This document shows, one piece after another, positions 5,923 to 12,794 of a DNA stretch of 38,928 bases. How positions within the stretch are numbered: position 1 is the stretch's first letter; every line of letters begins with the position of its first letter. Location: positions 1 to 38,928 of the forward strand of contig JAJDVI010000027.1 in the NCBI GenBank assembly GCA_022826195.1. The letters run 5' to 3'. The notes under the pieces were generated by a model. It was not told the origin of the DNA and made no database searches. It saw only the letters and a list, made by a program, of their open reading frames with translations. This stretch comes from Acidobacteriota bacterium. Lineage in GTDB: Bacteria; Acidobacteriota; Vicinamibacteria; Marinacidobacterales; Marinacidobacteraceae. The position numbers were made by a program, and so were the translations under genes.

Positions 5923-6234
5923 TTGAGACGAATCGGTTTCGGTATCGCCTTAGCCAGCCTCTTTCTGACAGCCATCGGCTTGACTTGGACTGTCTCCCGT
6001 GACTTGGCACTGCGGGAGGTGGCGCCGAACACCGGCCCTCCAGTCTTGACGGATACCTCCGTTGCGGGGGAGGAGGCGGCGGAGGGCAAGCACTGGACGT
6101 CCTTCCTTGGCCTTCTCATTTTTCCCGGAACCCTCCTCGCTTTCGTTGCTCTGATGATTCTCGCCGAGAATGCCCCTGAAATCATCGAGTTGTGGAAGAT
6201 CAGATTGTCAAAGGGGGACCCAGCACCCAAATAG
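5923..6234 (+). CDS. small two-helix membrane protein, unknown function
   Basis: A 103-aa protein with two predicted membrane helices, residues 4-24 (IGFGIALASLFLTAIGLTWT) and about 60-82 (FLGLLIFPGTLLAFVALMIL). They are joined by a 35-residue polar loop, and a charged tail ends SKGDPAPK. The start is TTG 5923, with AGGA about 10 nt upstream; no ATG fits. It is cargo of the mobile element between the restriction genes and the integrase. I recognise no family. The clear helix-loop-helix pattern supports coding; the weak start keeps confidence modest. Confidence 0.45.
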   Translation: MRRIGFGIALASLFLTAIGLTWTVSRDLALREVAPNTGPPVLTDTSVAGEEAAEGKHWTSFLGLLIFPGTLLAFVALMILAENAPEIIELWKIRLSKGDPAPK

Positions 6235-6290
6235 TCGAAACTTGGCCACTACTCAGCTTCGAACACCGAACCGCCGCAGCATCATGTGGT

Positions 6291-6310
6291 CGCTGCGCTC
6301 AAGCGCAGCG
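6291..6310. terminator. hairpin between convergent genes
   Basis: CGCTGCGC, loop TCAA, GCGCAGCG: a perfect 8-bp GC stem with a tetraloop, lying between the small membrane protein (plus strand) and the integrase 3' end (minus strand). No T-run follows on either strand, so it may slow transcription without being a classical terminator. Confidence 0.4.
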
Positions 6311-6447
6311 CCTACAACCTTGGAACAGAGCCGGCACGGCGTTCCGCGTAACCGGACTCTGAGGCTCGCGGTGTCCGTCAGCGGGGTCGGAGGTCGACAG
6401 TGTCCGAAGCCCACATAGGCGTAGTGAGTGCGCAAGCCCGGACGTGT

Positions 6448-7617
6448 TTATCCATAGAGCCGTACCACTTTCGCCTCGGTCTCGGTCAGGAACGCGGCCC
6501 ACTGGTCCATGAGCGCGCGCCGGCGCGCGAAGAGGTCACTCCGGAAGTAGGCCCCCTCAACGCCGCCGACGACGTGCGCTAGCGCGGCTTCGGCGATCTC
6601 GCGCGGCTTCCCCGTCTCCGCGCACCAATCCCGGAAGGCGGACCGGAAGCCGTGCACCGTCGCCCGCTCCGCGAGTCCACGGTCCCGGAGAATCTTCGTC
6701 AGGGTCATATCCGAGAGCGAGCGGCCCGCCCGCATTGGAGACGGGAACACCAGCCCGCTCCCATCGTCCAACGCCCGCGCCTGCTCCAAGACGCTGAGCG
6801 CCGCATCCGAGAGCGGCACTCGGTGCTCCCGGCCCCCCTTCATGCGTTCGCTCGGAATCCGCCACTCTCGCGCCTCAGTGTCCAGCTCGGCCCACACAGC
6901 GTTGCGAGCCTCCCCCGAGCGCGCCGCGGTCAGCACTAGGAACTCGAAGCAGAGACGGGATGGAAGGCTCGCAGGGGACTCTCTGACGGTGTCCAGCGCC
7001 CTCGGGACCTCGCTGTAGGGGAGAGCCCGGAAGTGCGTCTGACGGGTCGTCAGCGACGGGAGAGCGCCTTCCAGCGCCTCTCCCGCCATGTTCTCCTGAA
7101 CGTACCCGTGCGCGTGAGCCCAACGGAGGACCGACCGGATCCGTTGCCGCACTCTCCGCGCCGTCTCCGGCTTCCGCGCCCAGATCGGTGTCAGCACCCG
7201 GAGCACGTCCTCCCGCTGGATGCGATTCACGCGGAGCTCTCCCAGGATCGGGAACGCGTACCGCTCCATGCTGGAGGTCCAGTCCGCGGCGTGCTTCCCC
7301 TGGCCCCATCGCGGGCGCAACGCTTCACACGTCGATGCCGTCGCCTGTCGGAAAGTGGGGACGTTCGCCCGGCGTTTCTCCGCGAGCGGGTTCCCGCCCG
7401 CCCGGACCTTCCTCCGGTTGTCGAAAGCCGTCTCCCGCGCCTCGGCGAGCGAAACGAGCGGGAAGCCGCCTAACCCTAGATCGTGGCGCCGACCGTCAAT
7501 GGTGAGGCGCTGAATCCAGTGTTTCGCTCCACTTGGCGCGATCCGCAGATACAGCGTCGGATCAGCCCGGTACATGCCCGGTGCGGTGAGTGATTTGGCT
7601 CTCGCGACGGTGAGCAT
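6448..7617 (-). CDS. int: P4-type tyrosine integrase (DUF4102 arm-binding domain)
   Basis: A 389-aa site-specific recombinase that would integrate and excise the element. The N-terminal arm-binding domain has the family signature PGMYRADPTLYLRIAPSGAK and DLGLGGFPLVSLAEAR. The core-binding domain has TPIWARKPETARRVRQRI. The catalytic residues visible are Arg in AARSGEARNA, His-x-x-Arg in HGFRSAFRDW, His in LAHVVGG and the nucleophile Tyr in VEGAYFRSDL. I chose ATG 7617 because the family starts near this point; a GTG at 7644 extends it by 9 residues. It lies 143 bp from the 3' end of tRNA-Ala and reads away from it, the usual P4-island arrangement. It looks intact, unlike the fragments at 1147-1663. 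Confidence 0.92.
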   Translation of the reverse strand: MLTVARAKSLTAPGMYRADPTLYLRIAPSGAKHWIQRLTIDGRRHDLGLGGFPLVSLAEARETAFDNRRKVRAGGNPLAEKRRANVPTFRQATASTCEALRPRWGQGKHAADWTSSMERYAFPILGELRVNRIQREDVLRVLTPIWARKPETARRVRQRIRSVLRWAHAHGYVQENMAGEALEGALPSLTTRQTHFRALPYSEVPRALDTVRESPASLPSRLCFEFLVLTAARSGEARNAVWAELDTEAREWRIPSERMKGGREHRVPLSDAALSVLEQARALDDGSGLVFPSPMRAGRSLSDMTLTKILRDRGLAERATVHGFRSAFRDWCAETGKPREIAEAALAHVVGGVEGAYFRSDLFARRRALMDQWAAFLTETEAKVVRLYG

Positions 7618-7760
7618 GCTCTGGTACCCCACATTGGCCCCCACGGGAAATGCTGGATTCTAGTGGAAACGAATGGAACAGGCAAGCGCGATAAATCGCG
7701 GATTCCGTTGGTACTCTTGGCCAAATACTGGAACACCGTGGAGCCCAGTGGCCTATACCC
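7618..7760. other. integrase leader and probable attachment region
   Basis: The 143 bp between the integrase start and the tRNA-Ala 3' end. It contains two TGGAACA motifs (in GAATGGAACAGG and TACTGGAACACC), possible arm sites. Integrases of this family normally recombine at the 3' end of a tRNA gene, so the att core should lie in or beside 7761-7800. I searched by eye for a second copy of the tRNA 3' end at lower coordinates and found none. Confidence 0.4.
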
Positions 7761-7836
7761 TGGTGGAGCTGACGGGGATCGAACCCGTGACCTCGTGAAT
7801 GCCATTCACGCGCGCTCCCAGTTGCGCCACAGCCCC
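7761..7836 (-). tRNA. tRNA-Ala (anticodon GGC)
   Basis: A 76-nt cloverleaf on the minus strand. The acceptor GGGGCTG pairs with CAGCTCC (one G-U). The anticodon stem is CGTGA/TCACG around loop ATGGCAT, which gives anticodon GGC. The T-arm is ACGGG-TTCGATC-CCCGT. The discriminator is A, and the 3' CCA is encoded. It is the likely integration target of the adjacent integrase; the gene is intact. Confidence 0.96.
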
Positions 7837-7912
7837 AACCCAGGTTGTCTGGAGGCGCCGGATTTTACCGCGCTTCCAATGGCCTGTGGCGGAACTGGCG
7901 CAAGCAGCGAGA

Positions 7913-7962
7913 CGGCTGGGAGCGCCGGTGTTCATACCGGCACCGCGGTCCATCGGGCCGCG
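7913..7962 (+). repeat. 50-bp two-hairpin intergenic repeat, copy 1 (diverged)
   Basis: It begins CGGCTGGGAGCGCCGGT and ends GGGCCGCG. It has the same 50-nt length as the copies at 18949 and 25650. Hairpin 1 is GCCGGTGT-TC-ATACCGGC. Hairpin 2 is CGCGGTC-CATCG-GGCCGCG. Sequence differs from the other copies mainly at positions where pairing is kept (C-G to G-U, and G-C to C-G). It lies between tRNA-Ala and vapB. Confidence 0.65.
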
Positions 7963-8090
7963 AACAACAAGGCCGCGAGTGTTTCCCCACCGGCTGTTGA
8001 GCGCTGCCCGGACTGCACGCTCTCGGTGGATTCGCAAGTTTCGAAGTGGCGTGCCTGGTTGGCTGACCATCTACACTGGAGGAAGCACGC

Positions 8091-8351
8091 ATGGCGCTCA
8101 ACATCCGCAACTCCGAGGTGGAACGGCTGGCCGCCGAACTGGCCCGGAGCACCGGGGAGACGGAGACGGAGGCGGTGGTGACGGCTCTCCGGGACCGGTT
8201 GGCTCGGGTGCGGCGCGACCGGAGCCGGGTGGGTCTTGCCGACCGCCTGGTGGAGATCGGGGAGCAGTGTGCTGCGCTGCCGGTTCTGGATGACCGTACG
8301 CCCGAGGAGATCCTCGGGTACGACGGCCTCGACCGCCGCAACTCCCGCTGA
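8091..8351 (+). CDS. vapB: VapB-type antitoxin (PSK/Rv0623 family), orphan
   Basis: An 86-aa protein. The N-terminus MALNIRNSEVERLAAELA and the motif TGETETEAVVTALRDRLARV are the DNA-binding half of Rv0623/PSK-type VapB antitoxins. The C-terminus has LPVLDDRTPEEILGYD, the toxin-binding end. A GGAGGAAG ribosome site precedes ATG 8091. In this family vapC normally follows within a few bases, but here the next gene is dctM on the opposite strand, ending at 8359, so the toxin is missing. The last residues (GLDRRNSR) diverge from the usual ending, as if the 3' end had been replaced by the event that removed vapC. It may still repress its own promoter or protect against a VapC elsewhere. Confidence 0.85.
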   Translation: MALNIRNSEVERLAAELARSTGETETEAVVTALRDRLARVRRDRSRVGLADRLVEIGEQCAALPVLDDRTPEEILGYDGLDRRNSR

Positions 8352-8370
8352 CCGAGGGCTAACCCCCGGT
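8351..8370. terminator. hairpin between convergent vapB and dctM
   Basis: ACCGAGGG-CTAA-CCCCCGGT, an 8-bp stem with one mismatch, overlaps the last base of vapB and the dctM stop. Position suggests a shared terminator; no T-run is present. Confidence 0.3.
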
Positions 8371-9651
8371 TTCCCCGAGGATCAGGTCCGGAAGGAAGAG
8401 GCTCGCCTCCGGCCAGAACGTGACGATCCCGAGCACCACCAGCAGTGCCGCGATGAAGAACACGTTGACCTTCATCACCTCCGAGATCTCGGTCTTGGCG
8501 ATGGAGCAGGTGGTGATGAGCACCGAGGCTACCGGGGGTGTCTGCTGGCCCACCGCGAGGCTCACGGTAACCATCATGCCGAAGTGCACGGTGCCGATGC
8601 CCGCGGATTCGGCCAGCGGCAGCAGGATGGGCACGAGGAGGACGATGGCGGCGGCGCTGTGGAGGATGGTTCCGGCCAGCAGCAGGACGCCGTTCAGGAT
8701 CAGCGCGACCGCCCAGGGCGCATCCGCGAGGGACAGCACCCACGCCGTCAGCCGCTCGGGGGCCTGCTGGTTGGCCAGGTACCAGCCGAGGATCGCCGAT
8801 CCGGCGACCAGCAGCATGACCACCGCCGTCTGCCGCGCCGACTCGGTGAAAGCTTCGCGGATCGCGGTGAACCGGACGGTGCGGTAACCGACCACGCCCA
8901 TCACCAGCGCGAGGAGCACCGCGACCGCGGCCGCCTCGGTGGCCGTGAACCAGCCGAGGAAGATGCCGCCCAGGATGATCGCCGGGATCAGCAGCGGCCA
9001 GGCCGCGGCCCGGGCAGCCGCGCCGGCCCGCCTGAGGCGGAAGGGTTCCGAGTCGCCGAACCCGCCCCGGCGGGCCAGCCACCGGCTCACCAGCATGATG
9101 AAGGCGCCGGCGAGCACCCCGGGGACGAATCCGGCAAGGAAGAGCCGGGCGATGGAGGCTCCCGTAACCGCTCCGAAGAGGATCATGGGGATGGAGGGCG
9201 GAATGAGGATCGCGATCGTCGCCGACGCGGAGAGCACGGCGGCGGCGAAGGGGGCGGGATAGCCGCGTTCCTTCATCGCGGGAATCAGCACGCTCCCGAG
9301 CGCTGCCGCGTCGGCGACGGCCGACCCGGACATCTCGGAGAACAGCATGCTGGAGGCGGTGGTCGTCATGGCCAGGCCCCCGCGCATCCAGCCGACCACC
9401 GAGGCGGCGAAGTCGGTGAGGCGCCGGGAAATCCCGGCGTGGTTCATGAGCGCCCCGGCGAGGATGAACAGCGGAATCGCGACCAGCGGGAAGGAGTCGG
9501 TCCCGTTGAAGAGGCGGAGCGGGACGACCACCAGCGGGGTGTTCGTGGTGAGCCAGATCGCCAGCACCGACGCCGCGATCAGCACGTATCCGATCGGGAT
9601 CCCGACCAGGATGAACGCCACCGCGGCGATCAGGGCGACCAGGATCTCCAT
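8359..9651 (-). CDS. dctM: TRAP transporter large permease (DctM-type)
   Basis: A 430-aa, highly hydrophobic inner-membrane protein, the Na+-coupled translocation subunit of a tripartite TRAP carboxylate transporter. Family motifs include FPLVAIPLFILAGALMNHAG, SSMLFSEMSGSAVADAAALG and SATIAILIPPSIPMILFG, and near the end MVTVSLAVGQQTPPVASVL. About a dozen membrane segments fit the DctM fold, and the length is normal. It is the last gene of a dctP-dctQ-dctM operon on the minus strand, 9 bp after dctQ. The substrate cannot be read from the permease; C4-dicarboxylates or other organic acids are typical. Confidence 0.93.
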   Translation of the reverse strand: MEILVALIAAVAFILVGIPIGYVLIAASVLAIWLTTNTPLVVVPLRLFNGTDSFPLVAIPLFILAGALMNHAGISRRLTDFAASVVGWMRGGLAMTTTASSMLFSEMSGSAVADAAALGSVLIPAMKERGYPAPFAAAVLSASATIAILIPPSIPMILFGAVTGASIARLFLAGFVPGVLAGAFIMLVSRWLARRGGFGDSEPFRLRRAGAAARAAAWPLLIPAIILGGIFLGWFTATEAAAVAVLLALVMGVVGYRTVRFTAIREAFTESARQTAVVMLLVAGSAILGWYLANQQAPERLTAWVLSLADAPWAVALILNGVLLLAGTILHSAAAIVLLVPILLPLAESAGIGTVHFGMMVTVSLAVGQQTPPVASVLITTCSIAKTEISEVMKVNVFFIAALLVVLGIVTFWPEASLFLPDLILGETGG

Positions 9652-9660
9652 GGCGGCCGG

Positions 9661-10158
9661 TCAGTTCTCCGGCTGCCGGATCAGCGCGACCAGGCGGCGC
9701 GCTTCCATGGCCGCGGTCAGCAATGCGAAGAGCGGCAGGACCAGGTAGAAAGCGCCCATCGGAATCGGCATGGTGATCGCGCGTTCGCCCAGGAAGCGGA
9801 GCATCAGCACGGTCCCGAACCAGGCGAGGACGAGGTGGAGGGCGAAGACCGCCGCGTGCTCCAGGATCCGGGCGATCCGGCGCGGACGGGGGGAAAGACG
9901 GCTCACCAGGTCCCGGATGCCGATGTGGGCCCCGTCCCGGCGCGCGAGGACCGCCCCCAGGAAGGTGAGCCAGACGAGGGCGAAGCCGGCGAGTTCGTCG
10001 TAGAAGCCGAGTCCGCCGCCGAATCCGTAGCGCAGGATGACCTCGACGAGGCACAGCACCGCGATGCCGGCGAGCAGCACCGAACAGACGATGGCCAGGG
10101 GGTCCCGGCGTTTGCTTTCCGTGATCAGTTCGCCAGTTCCCGCGCCGCTTCGATCCAT
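9661..10158 (-). CDS. dctQ: TRAP transporter small permease (DctQ-type)
   Basis: A 165-aa protein with four membrane segments: SVLLAGIAVLCLVEVILRY, a second helix in LAGFALVWLTFLGAVLARRD, then FALHLVLAWFGTVLMLRF, and finally GAFYLVLPLFALLTAAMEA. RRDGAHIGIRDL is the typical DctQ signature (R-x-x-x-H-I). The likely start is ATG 10158, which overlaps the end of dctP by 34 bp and has GAGGAG about 12 nt upstream. The frame is open far upstream, but that part is antisense-like noise from dctP. It partners DctM in the membrane. Confidence 0.85.
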   Translation of the reverse strand: MDRSGAGTGELITESKRRDPLAIVCSVLLAGIAVLCLVEVILRYGFGGGLGFYDELAGFALVWLTFLGAVLARRDGAHIGIRDLVSRLSPRPRRIARILEHAAVFALHLVLAWFGTVLMLRFLGERAITMPIPMGAFYLVLPLFALLTAAMEARRLVALIRQPEN

Positions 10159-11096
10159 CCGGCGCCGAAGCGCTCCTCGTAGTGCTCGAAGACCGGCGCC
10201 GCCGCCGCGGCGAAGGCCGGGAGGTCCACTTCGTTCACGGCGAGCTGCCCATCGAGGCTGGCGAGCAGGCGCGTGTCCTCCCGGGCCAGGAATTCCCGGA
10301 GCCAGTCGCCGGTCTCGATCGCCGCTTCGCGGAGTCCGGTCTGGAGATCCGCGGGCAGACTCTCGAACCACGCGGTCTGCATCACCGGATACGCCGGCGT
10401 GTAGACGTGGTTCGAGAGCGACAGGTAGCTCTGCACTTCGTGGAGCCGCGCCGCCGTCAACTGGGCGAGCGGGTTCTCCTGCCCGTCCACCACCCCCTGC
10501 CGCAGCGCCGAGAACACCTCTCCGAAGCTCATGGACGCCGGGCTCGCGCCGAGGGTCTCGAAGAGACGGACGCGCTCCGGGTCCTTCGGGGTGCGGAGAC
10601 GGATGCCTTCCAGGTCCGCGGGGGTCACCACCGGGCGCACGTTGTTCGTGATGACCCGGAACCCGTTCTCCCAGAAGGCGAGCAGGGTGAGCCCGTGATC
10701 CCGCTGGAGCGTCTCCTCGAGACCCCTGCCGATCTCGCTGGCGGCGATCCGCTCGAAGTGGTCGCGGTCCTCGATCAGGAAGGGCAGGTCGAAGATGCCG
10801 AACTCGGGCGCCACGGAATGCATGACCGAGGAGGGGATGTGCATCTCGAGCGTTCCCAGCCGGAGCCCCTCGAGCATCTCCTTGTCCTCGCCGAGCTGGC
10901 CGGTGCCGAAGATCCGGATCTCGACCTGCCCCGGGAAGCGCGCTTCGACCAGCTCCTTGAAATGACGCGCGCCGTGGTCGAAGGGCGAGTCGGGAAACCC
11001 GATGTGCCCGAGGCGGATGACGGTGGGGCCGGACCCGCCGTCCGGGGAGCACGAGACGCCGAGCGCCAGCGCGAGAGCTGCCAGCGCGGCGGTCAA
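10125..11096 (-). CDS. dctP: TRAP transporter substrate-binding lipoprotein (DctP-type)
   Basis: About 323 aa. A hydrophobic leader ending LALALGVSC gives a lipobox with the lipidated Cys near residue 17, then a DctP fold: RLGHIGFPDSPFDHGARHF, EMLEGLRLGTLEMHI, NGFRVITNNVRPVVTPADLE and the hallmark LRTPKDP near mid-protein, followed by GEVFSALRQGVVDGQENPL. It binds the organic-acid substrate in the periplasm. The start is a problem. The only in-frame candidates are TTG 11096, which leaves a leader with no basic n-region, and ATG 11288, which runs through an inverted repeat; neither has a good ribosome site. The repeat at 11092-11282 may have disrupted the original start. The function call is secure. 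Confidence 0.85.
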   Translation of the reverse strand: MTAALAALALALGVSCSPDGGSGPTVIRLGHIGFPDSPFDHGARHFKELVEARFPGQVEIRIFGTGQLGEDKEMLEGLRLGTLEMHIPSSVMHSVAPEFGIFDLPFLIEDRDHFERIAASEIGRGLEETLQRDHGLTLLAFWENGFRVITNNVRPVVTPADLEGIRLRTPKDPERVRLFETLGASPASMSFGEVFSALRQGVVDGQENPLAQLTAARLHEVQSYLSLSNHVYTPAYPVMQTAWFESLPADLQTGLREAAIETGDWLREFLAREDTRLLASLDGQLAVNEVDLPAFAAAAAPVFEHYEERFGAGWIEAARELAN

Positions 11097-11282
11097 CAGC
11101 CTGTGGTGAAACCCGGGTGAGCGCCGAGAGCGGTGAGGCGCCCGGCTGACAAGGCGCGTGAGGGAGGAATACCGGGTGTATTCCGACCGAAACGCAACGA
11201 TGAGGGCCGCGTGGCGGCCCGGTTCAGCCGGGATGCATCGCCGCTTGAACGCCGTCCGGGTTTTGCCACCGGCTGTTGAGGG
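11092..11282. repeat. inverted repeat flanking about 140 bp at the dctP 5' end
   Basis: TCAACAGCCTGTGG followed by TGAAACCCGG (11093-11116) is mirrored on the other strand by CCGGGTTTTGCCACC followed by GGCTGTTGA (11256-11279). A third related sequence, CCACCGGCTGTTGAG, lies at 7987-8001. The arms may be ends of a small MITE-like element or a REP pair, and the left arm enters the dctP leader. Besides these arms I see no gene in 11097-11324. Confidence 0.5.
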
Positions 11283-11324
11283 GCGCATCCTGCGGATTGA
11301 ACCACGGTTCGCCCGCGGCGGACG

Positions 11325-11879
11325 CTACGGAATGCTGCGCCTCCAGCGGCTGCGGATCGTGATGCTCTCCGTCGCGCCGGGCAGCGTCAGGTCGAACACC
11401 TCGTCGAAGGTGTCCGCGTCGACCCGGGTCAGGGTCAGCGTCGCCCGCGTGCCCCGCGCGTTCTCCGATGCCTCGAGAACGAAGATCAGGCGCTCCGGAG
11501 GCGATGACGCGGCATCGAGGGCGAACGTGTTCACGTACCCCTCGCTGTTGAACTGGCGCAGGACGTAGGTGTCGCGGTCGCGGTCGAAGCTCAGGACGGT
11601 CCAGTCGTCGTGCACGTCCCCTTCGGGAAGACCCTCGTGGGGCGGGAACACCGACCGGTTCCGGCTCAGCAGATACGCGTCCTGCAGCACGAGTTCATAC
11701 GTGCGTTCGCCGCGCCCCTCGCCGAAGGTGGCGGATTCCTCACCGGCCCACGCGCCGGCGAAGAACTCGAACGCGGCCCAGCGCTCCGACCCGCTCCAGT
11801 CCTGTCGCGAGGGTTCTGTTTGTCCAGCGGCCGGCAAGGCGGCGCTGACGATCAGCAGCAGGGTGAAGATGGCTCTCAT
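11325..11879 (-). CDS. exported DUF1579-like/lipocalin-like beta-barrel protein
   Basis: A 184-aa protein with a signal peptide (MRAIFTLLLIVSAALPAAG). A single domain follows in which FFAGAWAGEESATFGEGRGE, TYELVLQDAYLLSRN and DWTVLSFDRDRDTYVLRQF alternate as beta strands, the pattern of small FABP/lipocalin-like proteins annotated as DUF1579 or heme-binding-like. ATG 11879 has a GGAGG ribosome site 5 nt upstream. It follows the AraC regulator by 85 bp on the same strand. No ligand or enzyme residue can be assigned. The family call is moderate, based on strand pattern and the F-F-x-G-x-W start. Confidence 0.65.
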   Translation of the reverse strand: MRAIFTLLLIVSAALPAAGQTEPSRQDWSGSERWAAFEFFAGAWAGEESATFGEGRGERTYELVLQDAYLLSRNRSVFPPHEGLPEGDVHDDWTVLSFDRDRDTYVLRQFNSEGYVNTFALDAASSPPERLIFVLEASENARGTRATLTLTRVDADTFDEVFDLTLPGATESITIRSRWRRSIP

Positions 11880-11964
11880 GGCGTCCTCCCGGGCAACTTG
11901 GGGCTGCCCGACTCCAGCCACCGTACCCCCGCTGCCGGGCGCGCGATTGTAAGGATCCGACGGA

Positions 11965-12777
11965 CTACTCGATGTCCAGCGCCGATACGCGGGCGTTGGC
12001 CGCGAACTTCCCCGGCGTCATGCCGGCGAAGGCACGGAACTCGTGGATGAAGTGAGCCTGGTCGTAGAACCCGGCGTCGTAGGCGATCCCGGTGAGCCTG
12101 GCGTCGGGCGTCTCCCGGAGGCTCCGGCAGGCGCGGAGGAATCGCGTCAGCCGTGTCAGGTGCTTCGGTGTCATGCCCAGACTGGTTTCGAACGTGCGCT
12201 CGAGGTGCCGCTGGCCGATGCCCAGCGAATCGGCGATGCGATCGATCCGCACTGGGGGCGGGGTCCGCCACAGCGCCCGCACCAGGCCCGAGACATCGGG
12301 CTTCCGGTGCCTTTCGAGGCGCCGCAGCAAAAACGCCTGCAAGACGCCGACCCGCTCCTCGTCGGTGGCAGCCGCCGCAATGCGCTCTTCGATCTCGCGG
12401 ACATCGGGACGGGACCAGACCTCGTCCGCCGGGGTTGCGCGATCCGCAACGTCGCGCGCCGAAACCGGAAGGAATTGGTGGGCTCCCCACGGTTGAAACC
12501 GCACCGCGACGAAGCCCCCGGCGCCGGCCGGTTCGATCTCGACGAATCGCCGCGTCTGGGAAACCAGCAGGCTGACGGGCTGTTCGGCGGGTTTGGTGTC
12601 CGCGAACCGCATGGTGAACGGGGTGCGGTAGTGGAAGATCGCCTCGACCACGCCATCCGCCACGATGCGCTCCGGTCCGCCGAAGAGCGCCGGCCCGTCG
12701 CATTCGAGCAGCCAGATCAGCCGGACGTACGGCGCCAGCGCCTCGTGGACGGCGAACTCGCGGTACCGGATCGCCAC
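11965..12777 (-). CDS. AraC-family transcriptional regulator
   Basis: A 270-aa protein. The N-terminal half (APYVRLIWLLECDG, PERIVADGVVEAIFHYRTPF, GFVAVRFQPWGAHQFL) resembles the DUF6597/AraC ligand-sensing domain. The C-terminal half has two helix-turn-helix units: IDRIADSLGIGQRHLERTFE and the AraC signature LTGIAYDAGFYDQAHFIHEF followed by GMTPGKF. I chose GTG 12777, 17 bp after the stop of the upstream hydrolase gene; the frame stays open to 12843, which would overlap that gene. Being cotranscribed with the Abhydrolase_10 gene, it may regulate that gene or the exported protein downstream; this is inference from order. Confidence 0.85.
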   Translation of the reverse strand: MAIRYREFAVHEALAPYVRLIWLLECDGPALFGGPERIVADGVVEAIFHYRTPFTMRFADTKPAEQPVSLLVSQTRRFVEIEPAGAGGFVAVRFQPWGAHQFLPVSARDVADRATPADEVWSRPDVREIEERIAAAATDEERVGVLQAFLLRRLERHRKPDVSGLVRALWRTPPPVRIDRIADSLGIGQRHLERTFETSLGMTPKHLTRLTRFLRACRSLRETPDARLTGIAYDAGFYDQAHFIHEFRAFAGMTPGKFAANARVSALDIE

Positions 12778-12794
12778 GGCCTCGCGGGCCTCCT

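Noticed and set aside
7865..10182. Two very long frames across the TRAP transporter (one per strand)
   Set aside because: Their translations are extremely Arg/Gly/His/Asp-biased, and they overlap the clear DctM/DctQ reading frames.
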